DNA of 11,629 bases from Byssochlamys sp. IMV 00236 (GCA_001931875.2 MSJH02000253.1:1-11629), one strand, 5' to 3'; shown: positions 1 through 7,836, numbered from the stretch's first letter. Notes: generated by a model from the letters alone, not told the origin. Numbers and translations: made by a program.

Positions 1-14
1 CAAACGTGAAGCTT

Positions 15-538
15 TCACTTTCCTTTATTCAACTCGATAGTGGTTTCTTTGGAGTGAAAACGGTAGATATGACGATTTAAGGCTTGTTTCGATGAAAACG
101 ACTTTTCACAATCTTGACAAATGGAAGAGCCCATGGAATTAAAGATCAAAGGAAAAAAAGCGTTAATCGGTGAAATAGACTGTGGAATTGGTGAAATAGG
201 CTGTGGCATTGGTGGGATTGGCTGTGGTATTGGTGGAACTGACTGTGGAACTGACTGTGGTATTGACTGTGGTATTGGTGGTATTGGTGAAATAGGCTGT
301 GGTATTGGTGGAATTGACTGTGGTATTGGCTGTGGGATTGACTGTGGTATTGGTGGAACTGACTGTGGAACTGACTGTGGTATTGACTGTGGTATTGACT
401 GTGGTATTGGTGGAATTGGCTGTGGTATTGGCTGTGGTATTGGCTGTGGTATTGACTGTGGTATTGGTGGAATTGGCTGTGGAATAGGCTGTGGTACTGG
501 TGGGATCGGTGGAATCGGTGAAGTTGGTCCTGTGTCAG
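15..538 (-). CDS. C2H2 zinc-finger protein with a Pro-Ile-Pro-Gln repeat body, 3' exon (5' end unresolved)
   Basis: The reading frame stops with TGA at 15-17. Its C-terminal ~35 residues hold one C2H2 finger: Cys-x2-Cys, then FSSKQALNRH, then His-x4-His, the usual nucleic-acid-binding fold. Everything N-terminal is low complexity, built from Pro-Ile-Pro-Gln/Pro-Ile-Pro-Pro units with Ser or Pro between them, likely disordered and extended. The frame is open up to a TGA at 588-590 but has no ATG upstream of the repeat. On the minus strand TTTCAATTTCAG ends at 539, a good 3' splice site, so the exon probably begins at 538 and an upstream exon exists. A possible donor (ACAG/GTAGTG, 677-680) is in the right phase, but the frame before it has no ATG. 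A single finger and a stated DNA target cannot be linked from sequence; function is unknown. Confidence 0.6.
166..520. repeat. GT-rich minisatellite inside the zinc-finger coding exon (6/12-bp unit)
   Basis: The plus strand is a tandem array of 6-bp half-units such as GGTATT and GGAATT alternating with GACTGT, GGCTGT or GGTGGA. This gives mostly 12-bp units over about 350 bp. On the minus strand these translate to the Pro-Ile-Pro-Gln(-Ser/Pro) repeat. The unit length is a multiple of three, so copy-number change would not shift the frame. The plus strand is G/T-rich and nearly lacks C outside the CTG positions, a marked strand asymmetry. Variation among units is mostly single-base, typical of replication slippage followed by drift. 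Confidence 0.9.
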
Positions 539-623
539 CTGAAATTGAAATGATTTGGTACACTTTATTCAAAATAATAACTATGAATCAAATCCAAATA
601 GTGACTACCAAATAATGAAGATG

Positions 624-654
624 AACACTACATGCACCAGAAAGTAGGCTAATT
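624..654 (+). repeat. 31-bp dispersed repeat, copy A
   Basis: This stretch matches the reverse complement of 1443-1473 at 28 of 31 positions, and all three differences are transitions. After it, a further 13-bp block (661-673, GCGTTTCCTCTGT) matches 11/13 the next bases of the other copy if a 6-bp insertion is allowed. Copy A lies upstream of the zinc-finger exon, in the putative intron. It is probably a fragment of the same mobile element family as the debris at about 975-2010. Confidence 0.75.
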
Positions 655-974
655 CTACTAGCGTTTCCTCTGTCCACTACCTGTGATATCGTCAACAAAG
701 CTTTTCAATGTTCGATGTCACGTTAAACTTGCTCAGGAATCAAACTATTTCCATGTTAGTTGATGTAGAATACAATTTTATAAAGCTTCTATCTTGGTTT
801 ATTTTTCTTTTCAAGAAGGAAATAAATTTATTCTAATTCATGTTTTCAATTTGATCAACAAATAACCAAGATCATTCAAGTGTAATTAAAATGAATTATT
901 TCATGTCAAAGGATATCCTGTTAGACAGCCTTAGGGTAGTGCCTAGAAGAAGCGCCCGTAGCATTAGTGTGGTA

Positions 975-1157
975 TTATATGTAGAATTTAAGGGGACAGT
1001 GAAACACAATCGAATTCAGCATAAATATTTTATTGGTGTATTGTTTTAATATATTAACCAGCGCTGGGGATATGGTACTAAGTGTAGAACCAGTGTCAAC
1101 AATCGCCCATGTTTTATGATTCTCTATAATTATTGGAACAATGAATGAGTATTTAAA
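975..1157 (-). pseudogene. Retropepsin-like aspartic protease fragment
   Basis: Translation of the minus strand from 1157 gives a short frame with Val-Pro-Ile-Ile-Ile, a polar turn, then AIVDTGSTLSTIS with the catalytic Asp at 1095-1097. The order (hydrophobic strand, x-VDTG-S/T, then S-x-I-S) is that of retroviral-type aspartic proteases of LTR retrotransposons, where the Asp-Thr-Gly of two subunits forms the active site. The frame stops at 975-977, some 35 codons after the motif. The second half of the domain (flap and the I-x-G-R/M-D region) is missing or out of frame, and the enzyme cannot be functional as it stands. Confidence 0.7.
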
Positions 1158-1444
1158 TCAAGTGAATGATTTGTCAAATTACAAAGGGAAGAGCTGTCCA
1201 ATAACTCTTGATTTTCGCTTTCTAACAGAGGAAGGTATTCTTGCATCTGAACGTCTTCTCCGTTGTTCATATCGTTTGCTGACTCGTTTACAGTGTGCAT
1301 AGACCTGTGTATGTATGAGCCAGGCACAGAAGCCGAAAGACCAGAGGAAGGAACACCAATTATGCCACGAATTGCGTGTTTATGTACAGGACACACCGCC
1401 TTGTGTGCTGGAGAGTAGGAAACCTTGTTACAGAGGTAACACAA
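1130..1444 (-). pseudogene. Cys/His-containing frame, possible derived zinc knuckle
   Basis: This frame begins after a TAA at 1445-1447 and ends with a TAA at 1130-1132, without an ATG. Its N-terminus has Cys-x2-Cys (CYLC) followed 13 residues later by Cys-x2-His (CPVH), a spacing that could bind one zinc ion and may stand for the gag zinc knuckle. The rest is Ser/Asn/Leu-rich and acidic. It overlaps the protease frame by about 28 bases, and passing from one to the other needs a -1 shift. Assignment to the retroelement is by position. Confidence 0.35.
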
Positions 1445-1473
1445 TTAGTCTATTTTCTGGTACATGTAGTGTT
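1443..1473 (-). repeat. 31-bp dispersed repeat, copy B
   Basis: Inverted partner of 624-654 (28/31 identical). Here it covers the last codons of the gag-like frame, ending in Asn-Thr-Thr-Cys-Thr-Arg-Lys and a TAG. Copy A on the plus strand also reads Asn-Thr-Thr-Cys-Thr-Arg-Lys-stop in one frame, so the same coding end seems to be present twice in opposite orientation. Copy B carries A/T where copy A has G/C at every difference. Confidence 0.75.
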
Positions 1474-2010
1474 GGTCAATAATAAATTGAAATCTTGAAT
1501 AAAAATGGACGAATAAAGGAAATCTTCAGACACTGCAGACGCGAAGTCAATAGGCAATATACTTGCAATATTAAATCCCGTGAATCTTGTTAGCTTCAGT
1601 CTACCAGTACTATTATCCACATCAAACACACAATTCCTTAATTCGGTCATCATCATGTATACCACAGATGCAAATTGAGTAATATAGTTGGAAGTTTTGA
1701 TCATTGAGTCATCTAGTTTCTGCTTGATAATATACTTTGCTTCAGCTGTTTGGCCTTTTCGAATAATCCTGTTTATAGATGAAGAACAAGTTCGATAGTC
1801 CTCTTGAATGTGTGCATCATCGCTAGCAGTGATTTTCGCAAAGGGATTTTGACCCATACAAGTATCAGCAAGTGCAGGGTTACCAAGAAGATTCTTCACA
1901 ACATGGTCAAAGTTCACACCAACAAAGTCAACCCATAATGCTACATTCCTTTTTGGTAAGTTTTTTTTCTTTTCCAAATAGTCCTTTATATTCTCTGGAG
2001 CACCTTTTGC
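1450..2010 (-). pseudogene. Gag-like open frame of the retroelement relic
   Basis: The frame is open from after a TAA at 2011-2013 to the TAG at 1450-1452, about 186 residues, with no ATG upstream of the conserved-looking part. The N-terminal part is Lys-rich, followed by a mixed helical-looking sequence with normal amino-acid composition, so it was once protein-coding. I do not recognise a named domain. The gag assignment rests only on its place directly upstream of the Cys/His and protease frames. It could instead be an unrelated lineage-specific repetitive gene. Confidence 0.4.
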
Positions 2011-2193
2011 TTACTTTTTAGCATTTAACAGTTTTGATCAAGTCTTTCCAGAGATGATATGTTTGCAATACAAGGGTTAATCTTAAAATAAGATGATAGT
2101 TTAAAGAATTTCTGGTGAATTGTATGTATTTCTTTATTGTTTTTGGGCCGTCGTTGTATTTAGGTTTGTGATAGAATCAGACAATGTGAAAGT

Positions 2194-2264
2194 GCGATGA
2201 GACTGTGTATATCTTTATTCGGAATAAAGAAAAAGAGAGACCTATTTCTCTAAGCACATCGCAG
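2194..2264. repeat. Nested inverted repeat (hairpin) upstream of the STK19-like gene
   Basis: TCTTTATTC (2212-2220) and GAATAAAGA (2222-2230) are perfect reverse complements separated by one G. Outside them, TGCGATG (2194-2200) pairs with CATCGCA (2258-2264), and AGAGA pairs with TCTCT within the right arm. The core also holds AATAAA. It lies about 60-130 bp before the STK19 start and about 200 bp beyond the retroelement relic, so it could be promoter structure, a terminator, or part of a lost terminal repeat. Confidence 0.6.
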
Positions 2265-2324
2265 TTTTAAACATTCAATATCGACTACGCATAAAAAATA
2301 TCTCTCTTTTTCTTCTTTATAAAA

Positions 2325-3426
2325 ATGAATAGAAAACGAATTGATCTTGAACAAAAACTATATAGAACACAACAAACCATTCATAAACCTGATGTTTATG
2401 GAATAGAAAGGCGTAAAGTAAACAAGATCAAGAATGAATTGATAAACAGTCATAATAATAAAGATGATGATGACGACTTTGATAATGACATTGTCGCTAC
2501 ACAAATCGAATCTGACAGTATAAATGCAGCCAACTATTTGATTCGATTGAACAATACGGGGATACCTATTTGTTTTCTACATCAAATTTACAGCATATTA
2601 CCTAATCCGACCATGATTGATAATGAATTGGTATGAATACGAGAGAGAGATCAATATTTTATAATAAATATTGTATATAGCAAGAAGCTATTCTATCAGG
2701 AAAATGGAGAAAGTTTCATATTATTGGTTCAGTAGAAGATGAATATGTGATGATGAAAGTACAAGATTATTGCAAGATGATTGAGAAAATAAAAAGTGAA
2801 GAGAAGGATGTGATCGGTATGCATAGATGATTACTATAAATAGATATCTTTATGAATATATATAAAAATAGCCAAGTATATGTCAATAATACAAGATGAG
2901 CGATATTTTAACCAAGTGACAATATCCACGCATGATTTGAATGACTTTGGTTTGAATGATTTAGGAATCAAGTATATATAAATTAATACACATCTGTGTA
3001 TATTTTTAATATATTTATATAGAGAGTTGGTGAACAATGGATTATTAATACCTCATTTACAAGTGAATCTATATTGGTTCTCAATAAGAAAACAGGGATA
3101 CTTTATGTCCAATATAACACATGGTAGAACAGAAATATTGAGAATGATATCGAAAAGACCAACAAAAGATATAATGGAAACTGTAAATATAATACATTCA
3201 TTAACTTTTTATTTATTTTCTCTCTTTTTTTGTTAGTTGTTGAAAGCAAAAAAGTTGCATAAAACCATATTAAACATGGACTTTCTGATACATGATTTAG
3301 TTGGAAGTGGAAGAGTCGAAAGGTTGAGGATTACATAAATTTACAATGATAATAACATAAAATAGATATTCAATAGGTACAATGGGTAACATGTTGAAGA
3401 TGACAAGTAAAGGACGATTGCTATAA
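2325..3426 (+). CDS. STK19: STK19 family protein (tandem winged-helix), six exons
   Basis: Exons 2325-2630, 2681-2816, 2872-2971, 3023-3182, 3237-3322 and 3366-3426 join in phase to give 282 residues (human STK19 is about 254). The first ~75 residues are basic, then an Asp run. The winged-helix body starts near residue 80 with a segment like the 'IP...HQLY' helix of STK19. Exon 4 reads ELVNNGLL and a Trp-Phe strand followed by a GR-x-EIL helix. Exon 5 gives DFLIHDLVGSGRVER, like the family's YHVHDLIG. The last exon starts at 3366, since the later AG at 3379 puts a stop in frame. STK19 was first named a kinase. Later work describes a DNA-binding protein acting in transcription-coupled repair, so a nuclear role is likely here. 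Homology is judged by eye but holds across all exons. Confidence 0.85.
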
Positions 3427-3840
3427 TTGATATCTTAATTGACTTTGCTTACCCCAAATAAACTGATCATTTCTTTTATGTAAGCACTTGGGAAATGCTA
3501 CTGCACAATTGGATTTATTAGCTGCTGCTATTATCCTAAGTTGATTTGGATTTGATCGTTTATTCCTTATATAACTGTGAGTTGAATAAATGATTGGACA
3601 TGCATCATCACTCGTCGTTCGATGTTCTATCCATTGTTGTTGTTTATAACCATTTACTGATAACTTGACTGGTTTGGATAATGATACTGTTGATGATGTA
3701 GTAGTAGTAGCTGTTGTTGTAGTAGTAGTGTCAGTCTTTGATAGAGTGTTCTTTTTCTTTATCAATTTATGTAACGATTTAAGCGAGATTCTACTTTTAT
3801 TATCATTTAAAAGTGGATTATTTATAAAAAACAACCTCAT
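3421..3840 (-). CDS. Small basic protein of unknown function, Thr-rich linker
   Basis: A single-exon frame of 139 residues from ATG 3838-3840 to TAG 3421-3423. The N-terminus is basic (Leu/Lys/Ser), followed by a low-complexity Thr run at about residues 38-50. The C-terminal ~70 residues have ordinary composition, including WIEHRT, IIYSTHSYIRNKR, LRIIAAANKS and FIWGKQS, and look like a real domain. I do not recognise the family. Support for a gene comes from an ATG preceded by a pyrimidine-rich leader and a TATA box, and from its C-terminal composition. Its last 6 bases overlap the end of the convergent STK19-like gene. It could be a chance frame, but length and composition argue against that. 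Confidence 0.55.
   Translation of the reverse strand: MRLFFINNPLLNDNKSRISLKSLHKLIKKKNTLSKTDTTTTTTATTTTSSTVSLSKPVKLSVNGYKQQQWIEHRTTSDDACPIIYSTHSYIRNKRSNPNQLRIIAAANKSNCAVAFPKCLHKRNDQFIWGKQSQLRYQL
3457..3462 (+). terminator. AATAAA polyadenylation signal for the STK19-like gene
   Basis: AATAAA lies 31 bases after the STK19-like stop codon, a normal distance for a fungal 3' UTR. It is inside the coding region of the convergent small gene, so the two transcripts should overlap as sense and antisense. Confidence 0.5.
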
Positions 3841-3883
3841 TTGTGTTTTAAAGAAGAAAAGAAAAGAAAAGAAAGGTTATGTG

Positions 3884-3892
3884 CTTTTTATA
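3884..3892 (-). promoter_or_regulatory. TATA box for the small minus-strand gene
   Basis: The minus strand reads TATAAAAAG about 44 bases before the ATG at 3840, followed by a CT-rich leader (repeated CTTTT units, 3850-3876). Confidence 0.5.
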
Positions 3893-4015
3893 GAAATAAA
3901 CTTGTTTGTTTATAAATTGACATGTCTTTAAAAATTTTCTCGAGGTCCTACATATATAAAAAAACAAGGTTCAGGAGAAATGCATATTAATTTGTAACAT
4001 CTTATTACCTTACTC

Positions 4016-5176
4016 CTACGATTCTCCATACTGAACCATCATTGACATCACTTCATATATCAAATCTGCCGCCAAGAATGTAGTTAATTGTGCCTGTGTA
4101 TCATACGCTGGTGACACTTCTACAATATCCAATCCAACAATATTATATCCACTCAATCCTCGAAGGATATATTTCATCTCTCTACTCAAGAATCCTCCTG
4201 TCTCGGGTGTTCCTGTGGCAGGTGCCATCGATGGATCAATCACATCAATATCAATCGAGACATACACTGGCATTTCTTTATCGTTTCCTAGAATCTGCTT
4301 CATGCGCTCGACAATACCTTCAACACCCAGCGTGAAAATATCATTTGCCTTGATCATTTGAAACCCAAGTGCCTGGTCACGTGCTATATCATCCTTATCA
4401 TATAACGTCGAACGAATGCCAACATGCATCGATGTTCCATTTGTAGTGAGCCCTTCCTTGGCAGCGTGGTACAGAGGATTACCATGATTAAACTTGCTTT
4501 GCCTTGCCTTGACATTATAGATCTCGGGTGCCCATGTGTCTAGGTGAGAGTCGAAATGAATGACCGCGATTGGACGCTCGTGAACCTGTCGCATGGCTCT
4601 CAAGACAGGCAACAAGATCGTATGGTCTCCTCCTAGAGTAACCAAGCGAGGAATGGGCGTACGCATATTGGATGGACGCGTGAGGACGTACTTTGTATAG
4701 GCTTCTATTTGTGATATCGCATGTTCACTGTCAAACGGTTCAAACGGAATATCTCCGCAATCAACAGCTTTAGCCCATGACTGAAACGGATGAACATGCA
4801 GTTCATTATTGTACCCCTATAAAAAACATTTTTTAATTATTCTTGCCCTCCCGTTTTCCTTTGGCTTTACCTTGATCCTTTTTGATCCCTCTCGAATCCC
4901 TGATGGACCAAATCGAGCGCCTGTTCTAAAAGTGACTCCTATGTCATAAGGCGCACCCACAATGGCTATATCATAATCCTCATTTGAACCTTCTTCCCAA
5001 CATGAAACATGAGGTAAATGAGCAAATGTGGAAATGCCTGCAAAGGAAGGTACATATCCATCCCTTTCAAGTACAGGCCGTAATGCAAAGATCTCGTGCG
5101 CGTTTAAAGGCACCTGTCCAAGTTGACCAAGGCATCCACTAGCCATCAATGACAATAGCCATAGCTTAGTATTCAT
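4016..5176 (-). CDS. Ureohydrolase, agmatinase-like, with signal peptide (two exons)
   Basis: Exons 5176-4871 and 4816-4016, joined across a 54-bp intron (GTAAAG...ATAG), give 368 residues. Ureohydrolases hydrolyse a guanidino group to urea using two Mn2+. Agmatinase converts agmatine to putrescine. All metal-ligand motifs are present: GGDH (His167), HFDSHLD (Asp191, His193, Asp195) and SIDIDVIDP (Asp291, Asp293, Asp296). The FGPSGIREGS segment before the splice and the overall length fit the agmatinase branch rather than arginase. Residues 1-20 form a hydrophobic leader ending in small residues, a probable signal peptide, as in the secreted or vacuolar agmatinase precursors annotated in other fungi, so the enzyme probably enters the secretory pathway. 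Exact substrate (agmatine versus another guanidino compound) is not provable from sequence. The gene is divergent from the Hrd3-like gene. Confidence 0.93.
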
Positions 5177-5461
5177 ATTAGATAGAAAAAAGAATACACG
5201 ATTGTGAAATAAGAAGGGAGGGCTTCTTTTATCTATCTGTTATTTTCACACACCTAATATGTCAATGGGGATTTCACAAAACAGTAATCACGGTCAAGTA
5301 TTTCATTGCCCGACATATAAATTAAACATCAGCCAATCACAATCAACAAACGCATTTCTTACACTTTTTATTTATTAATGGTTCGACTAGGTCGAAAACA
5401 CATTATACGTAAGAAAAAACAAAAAAGAAAGAAACAAACAATAAATCGTTCTCATATTTGA
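5177..5461. promoter_or_regulatory. Shared divergent promoter, agmatinase-like / Hrd3-like, with CCAAT box
   Basis: This 285-bp interval separates two divergent starts. It holds AGCCAATCA at 5331-5339 (CCAAT at 5333-5337, a site for the fungal HAP/NF-Y-type complex), an AT-rich CATATAAATT at about 5314-5323, and a purine-rich leader (5411-5440) before the Hrd3-like start. The CCAAT box is 125 bp from the Hrd3-like ATG and 157 bp from the agmatinase ATG. Which gene it serves cannot be told. Confidence 0.45.
5378..5461 (+). other. Upstream ORF, in frame and ending directly before the Hrd3-like ATG (or alternative first exon)
   Basis: ATG at 5378 opens a 27-codon, Lys/Arg-rich frame whose TGA (5459-5461) is immediately followed by the ATG of the Hrd3-like gene, in the same frame. 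It also contains a strong donor (GTAAGA at 5409). Splicing from there to the AG at 5470-5471 would remove the stop and join, in frame, a basic start (MVRLGRKHII) to the hydrophobic leader. Either it is a regulatory uORF or it is the true first exon; transcript evidence is needed to choose. Confidence 0.4.
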
Positions 5462-7780
5462 ATGCACATAGCTTTATTTACATTATGCTGCAGCTGTCTT
5501 ATCGTGAATACTTTGGCTAATCAAGTAAGCTAAAGAGTTTATTGACTGCATATAGATTAATGGGTACAATAATAGATTGTAGTAACTTCAGTAGAAAAGA
5601 ATACAGACAATAATGGTATACTAAACAACATGTGGAAGTAGCCTTGGAGCTTATACTTTTTAATACATAGGTCAGCAGCTATACAATCTAGCTATAGAGC
5701 AACTTCAAGAAATAGAAAAGAGACATAGTCATACCCAAACATACAATAATAAACCTACAGGATATCTTCAGTATCTGTTCTCTCTGTTCGAGCAGACAAC
5801 AGAAATTACAACGACAACATTTAACAAGGAGAGTCACCAAGACAGTAGAGTGAGCAAAGAATATCATGATGCCATCACCCTTTTGCAAGAAGCAGCAACC
5901 ACATTTCAAAACAATGACGCTTTACTTCTTTTGGCCGAGCTAAACTTTGTAAAGAAGGAAAAAAAAAAAAATAGACATGACTCATTTACATTTTATCCTA
6001 GTTTTCAAAATACGCGCACCCAAGAAACTATCAGCAAGCATTTAGATACTATAACGAATTAGCCGGCAAGGGTAACGCAACTGCGCAATATATGTTGGGA
6101 TTCATGCACACAACAGGCATTGGAGTGCAACAAAAGGATGAAGCAAAGGGATCGATTTATTATACCTTTGCAGCTGAAGGAGGAGACACGCTAGCCGAGA
6201 TGACACTGGGCTATAGGCACCTGTATGGTATTCATACTGACGAAAGTTGTGAGGACTCCCTTCGCTATTATAGAAACGTAGCAGAGAAAGCAATTCGCCA
6301 TTATCTCTCAGGACCACCCTTAGGCCGTCATTTGCCATTCGCCAAGGTACGCTTACCAGATGAACAGGGCGGTATATATGGATTCACGGCCAGTCCGATA
6401 GCAGACAAAAAACGAGCTCAGCGATCAGAGACAAACATGAAGGAACTGATGCAGTACTGGAAATATCTCGCTGAGAGTGAAGACGATAAAGAGGCATTGG
6501 TAAAGATATAAACATATAAATGGGATGATTACTAAAGGCTTCAATTAGTTGATGCTGGGCAAAGTGTATTATTTTGGCACTCGGGATATTCCGAGGGATT
6601 ATACGGAAGCCATAAAGTATTTTAAGCAAATCGCTGATAAAAAGCTTTTGACGTCAGCCAACAGAAAGAAAGAGGAGAGCAAAATTCTGGGTCAAGCTGC
6701 AGGATACCTGGGCCTGATGCATTGGCGTGGTGAAGGCGTCCCTGCGAGTGTGAAGCATGCTTATGAATGGTTCAAATTTGGCCTTACGTTTGATGACCCA
6801 GCATCTCAGAATGCTATCGGGCTCATGTATAAGAACGGTATCGGTATCGATAAAGATCAGCGTTATGCACTGCATTACTTTAAAGCAGCTGCTAGTCAGA
6901 ATCATCCAGATGCCATGGTCAATTTAGCCCTTGAGTATGCTCAAGACGATATAACTCTGCCGACAGCCATTGACTTACTCACCAAGGCTGCAGAAAAGGA
7001 GCATCTGCTCGCGTACTGGTACCTCGGTCAATTAAATGATCAAGGTTATAGTTCAAGTCGTTCATGCCGTGTCGCAGTACATGTAAGTTTTAGAATAAAA
7101 GTATTGTGTACATTGCTTCTAAACCAAGAACAATATAGTACTATAAGGCAATCTCTGAAATAGGCGATTGGCTACATCCAACAGTAGAGCAAGGCTACAG
7201 CGCCTATAAACAAGGGGATCATGAAAGTGCATTACTTTTTTATACTTTGGCAGCAGAGAGAGGCTATGAAGTTTCGCAGTCTAATGTTGCTTACCTTTTA
7301 GATCCTGGTAAGAAGAAAGAAAAGGACAAACCTACACAATTCTTTTCTAACGAGAATATAACAGATAAAAGAGTCTGGGACTTTAGATCCTTGTTCACAA
7401 AGCAAGAGAAACCAAGAGACATTGAAGGAGAACGCACAGCATTTACATATTGGTCAAGAGCCGCTCATCAAAGCAACATAGATGCTCGTGTCAAAATGTG
7501 TGATTATTATTACAAGGGCATTGGCACAAAGGCAGATCCCGAAAAAGCAGCAGCCTGTTATCGCAATGCTGCAGAAAATGGTCGTTCGTCTTTAGCTTAT
7601 TGGAACCTTGGGTGGATGTATGAAAATGGTATTGGCGTAAAACAGGATTTCCCTTTAGCAAAGAGAGCCTATGACAATGCATTAGCAACTTGGCCAGATG
7701 CGTATTTACCTGTTAAACTTTCTTTGCTGTCATGCTTGAGAAAATGGTGGTGGCATAGAATGACAAGTAAAGATCAATAA
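5462..7780 (+). CDS. HRD3: Hrd3/SEL1L-type ERAD adaptor, Sel1-repeat protein (six exons)
   Basis: Exons 5462-5524, 5576-5615, 5671-5948, 6002-6499, 6549-7082 and 7139-7780 join in phase to 684 residues. The first 21 residues are a hydrophobic leader, consistent with ER targeting. Hrd3/SEL1L binds misfolded glycoproteins in the ER lumen and stabilises the Hrd1 ubiquitin ligase. Sel1 repeats (LG-x-MY/H...G-x-G-V...A-x-x-Y) recur from about residue 130 to the C-terminus. Exon 4 has GYRHLYGI and CEDSLRYYRNVAE, close to the GYRH...CE-A-YY signature of SEL1L. Exon 6 has AAERGYEVSQSN and NLGWMYENGIGVKQDFPLAKR, again SEL1L-like. Only a Trp-rich ~20-residue tail follows the last repeat, and no clear C-terminal membrane segment is seen, unlike yeast Hrd3 and SEL1L. 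Intron 2 (GTATAC donor) and the choice of first exon are the least certain parts. Confidence 0.88.
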
Positions 7781-7803
7781 GAGAAAATGGTACTGGATAT
7801 TCC

Positions 7804-7826
7804 TTTTTTTTTTTAAAAAAAAAAAA
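7804..7826. repeat. T11-A12 homopolymer palindrome
   Basis: Eleven T followed by twelve A, 23 bp after the Hrd3-like stop. The tract is self-complementary and could extrude as a hairpin. It most likely belongs to the 3' UTR. Confidence 0.8.
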
Positions 7827-7836
7827 GCTATAACTA

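Larger units (their letters stand above)
975..2010 (-). mobile_element. Decayed retroelement remnant (gag-like, Cys/His segment, aspartic protease)
   Basis: Three minus-strand frames follow one another in the order expected for a retrotransposon gag-pol: a ~185-residue frame (1450-2010), a Cys/His-containing frame (1130-1444), and a protease frame (975-1157) with the VDTG motif. Each step shifts the reading frame and none of the three begins with ATG. I found no reverse transcriptase, RNase H or integrase motif further downstream (600-975) and no convincing pair of long terminal repeats. It is therefore best read as a truncated, frameshifted relic. Ty3/gypsy-type is the likeliest class, but the protease motif alone does not settle this. 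Confidence 0.6.

Noticed and set aside
166..520. Possible CRISPR-like array
   Set aside because: Units are 6-12 bp and contiguous with no unique spacers, so this is a coding minisatellite.
121..615. Long plus-strand frame encoding Gly-Ile-Cys-Asp repeats
   Set aside because: It is the antisense of the Pro-Ile-Pro-Gln minisatellite. The minus strand ends in a true C2H2 finger, while the plus frame has no domain and simply reflects the repeat.
1130..1452. Programmed -1 frameshifting in the retroelement
   Set aside because: The frames lack start codons, the protease is truncated and no polymerase follows, so mutational decay is simpler.
3027..3236. Separate small plus-strand gene
   Set aside because: It is exon 4 of the STK19-like gene read into the following intron.
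3665..3931. Plus-strand Val/Phe-rich frame
   Set aside because: It is the complement of the Thr-run and Lys-rich parts of the minus-strand small gene and has homopolymeric composition.
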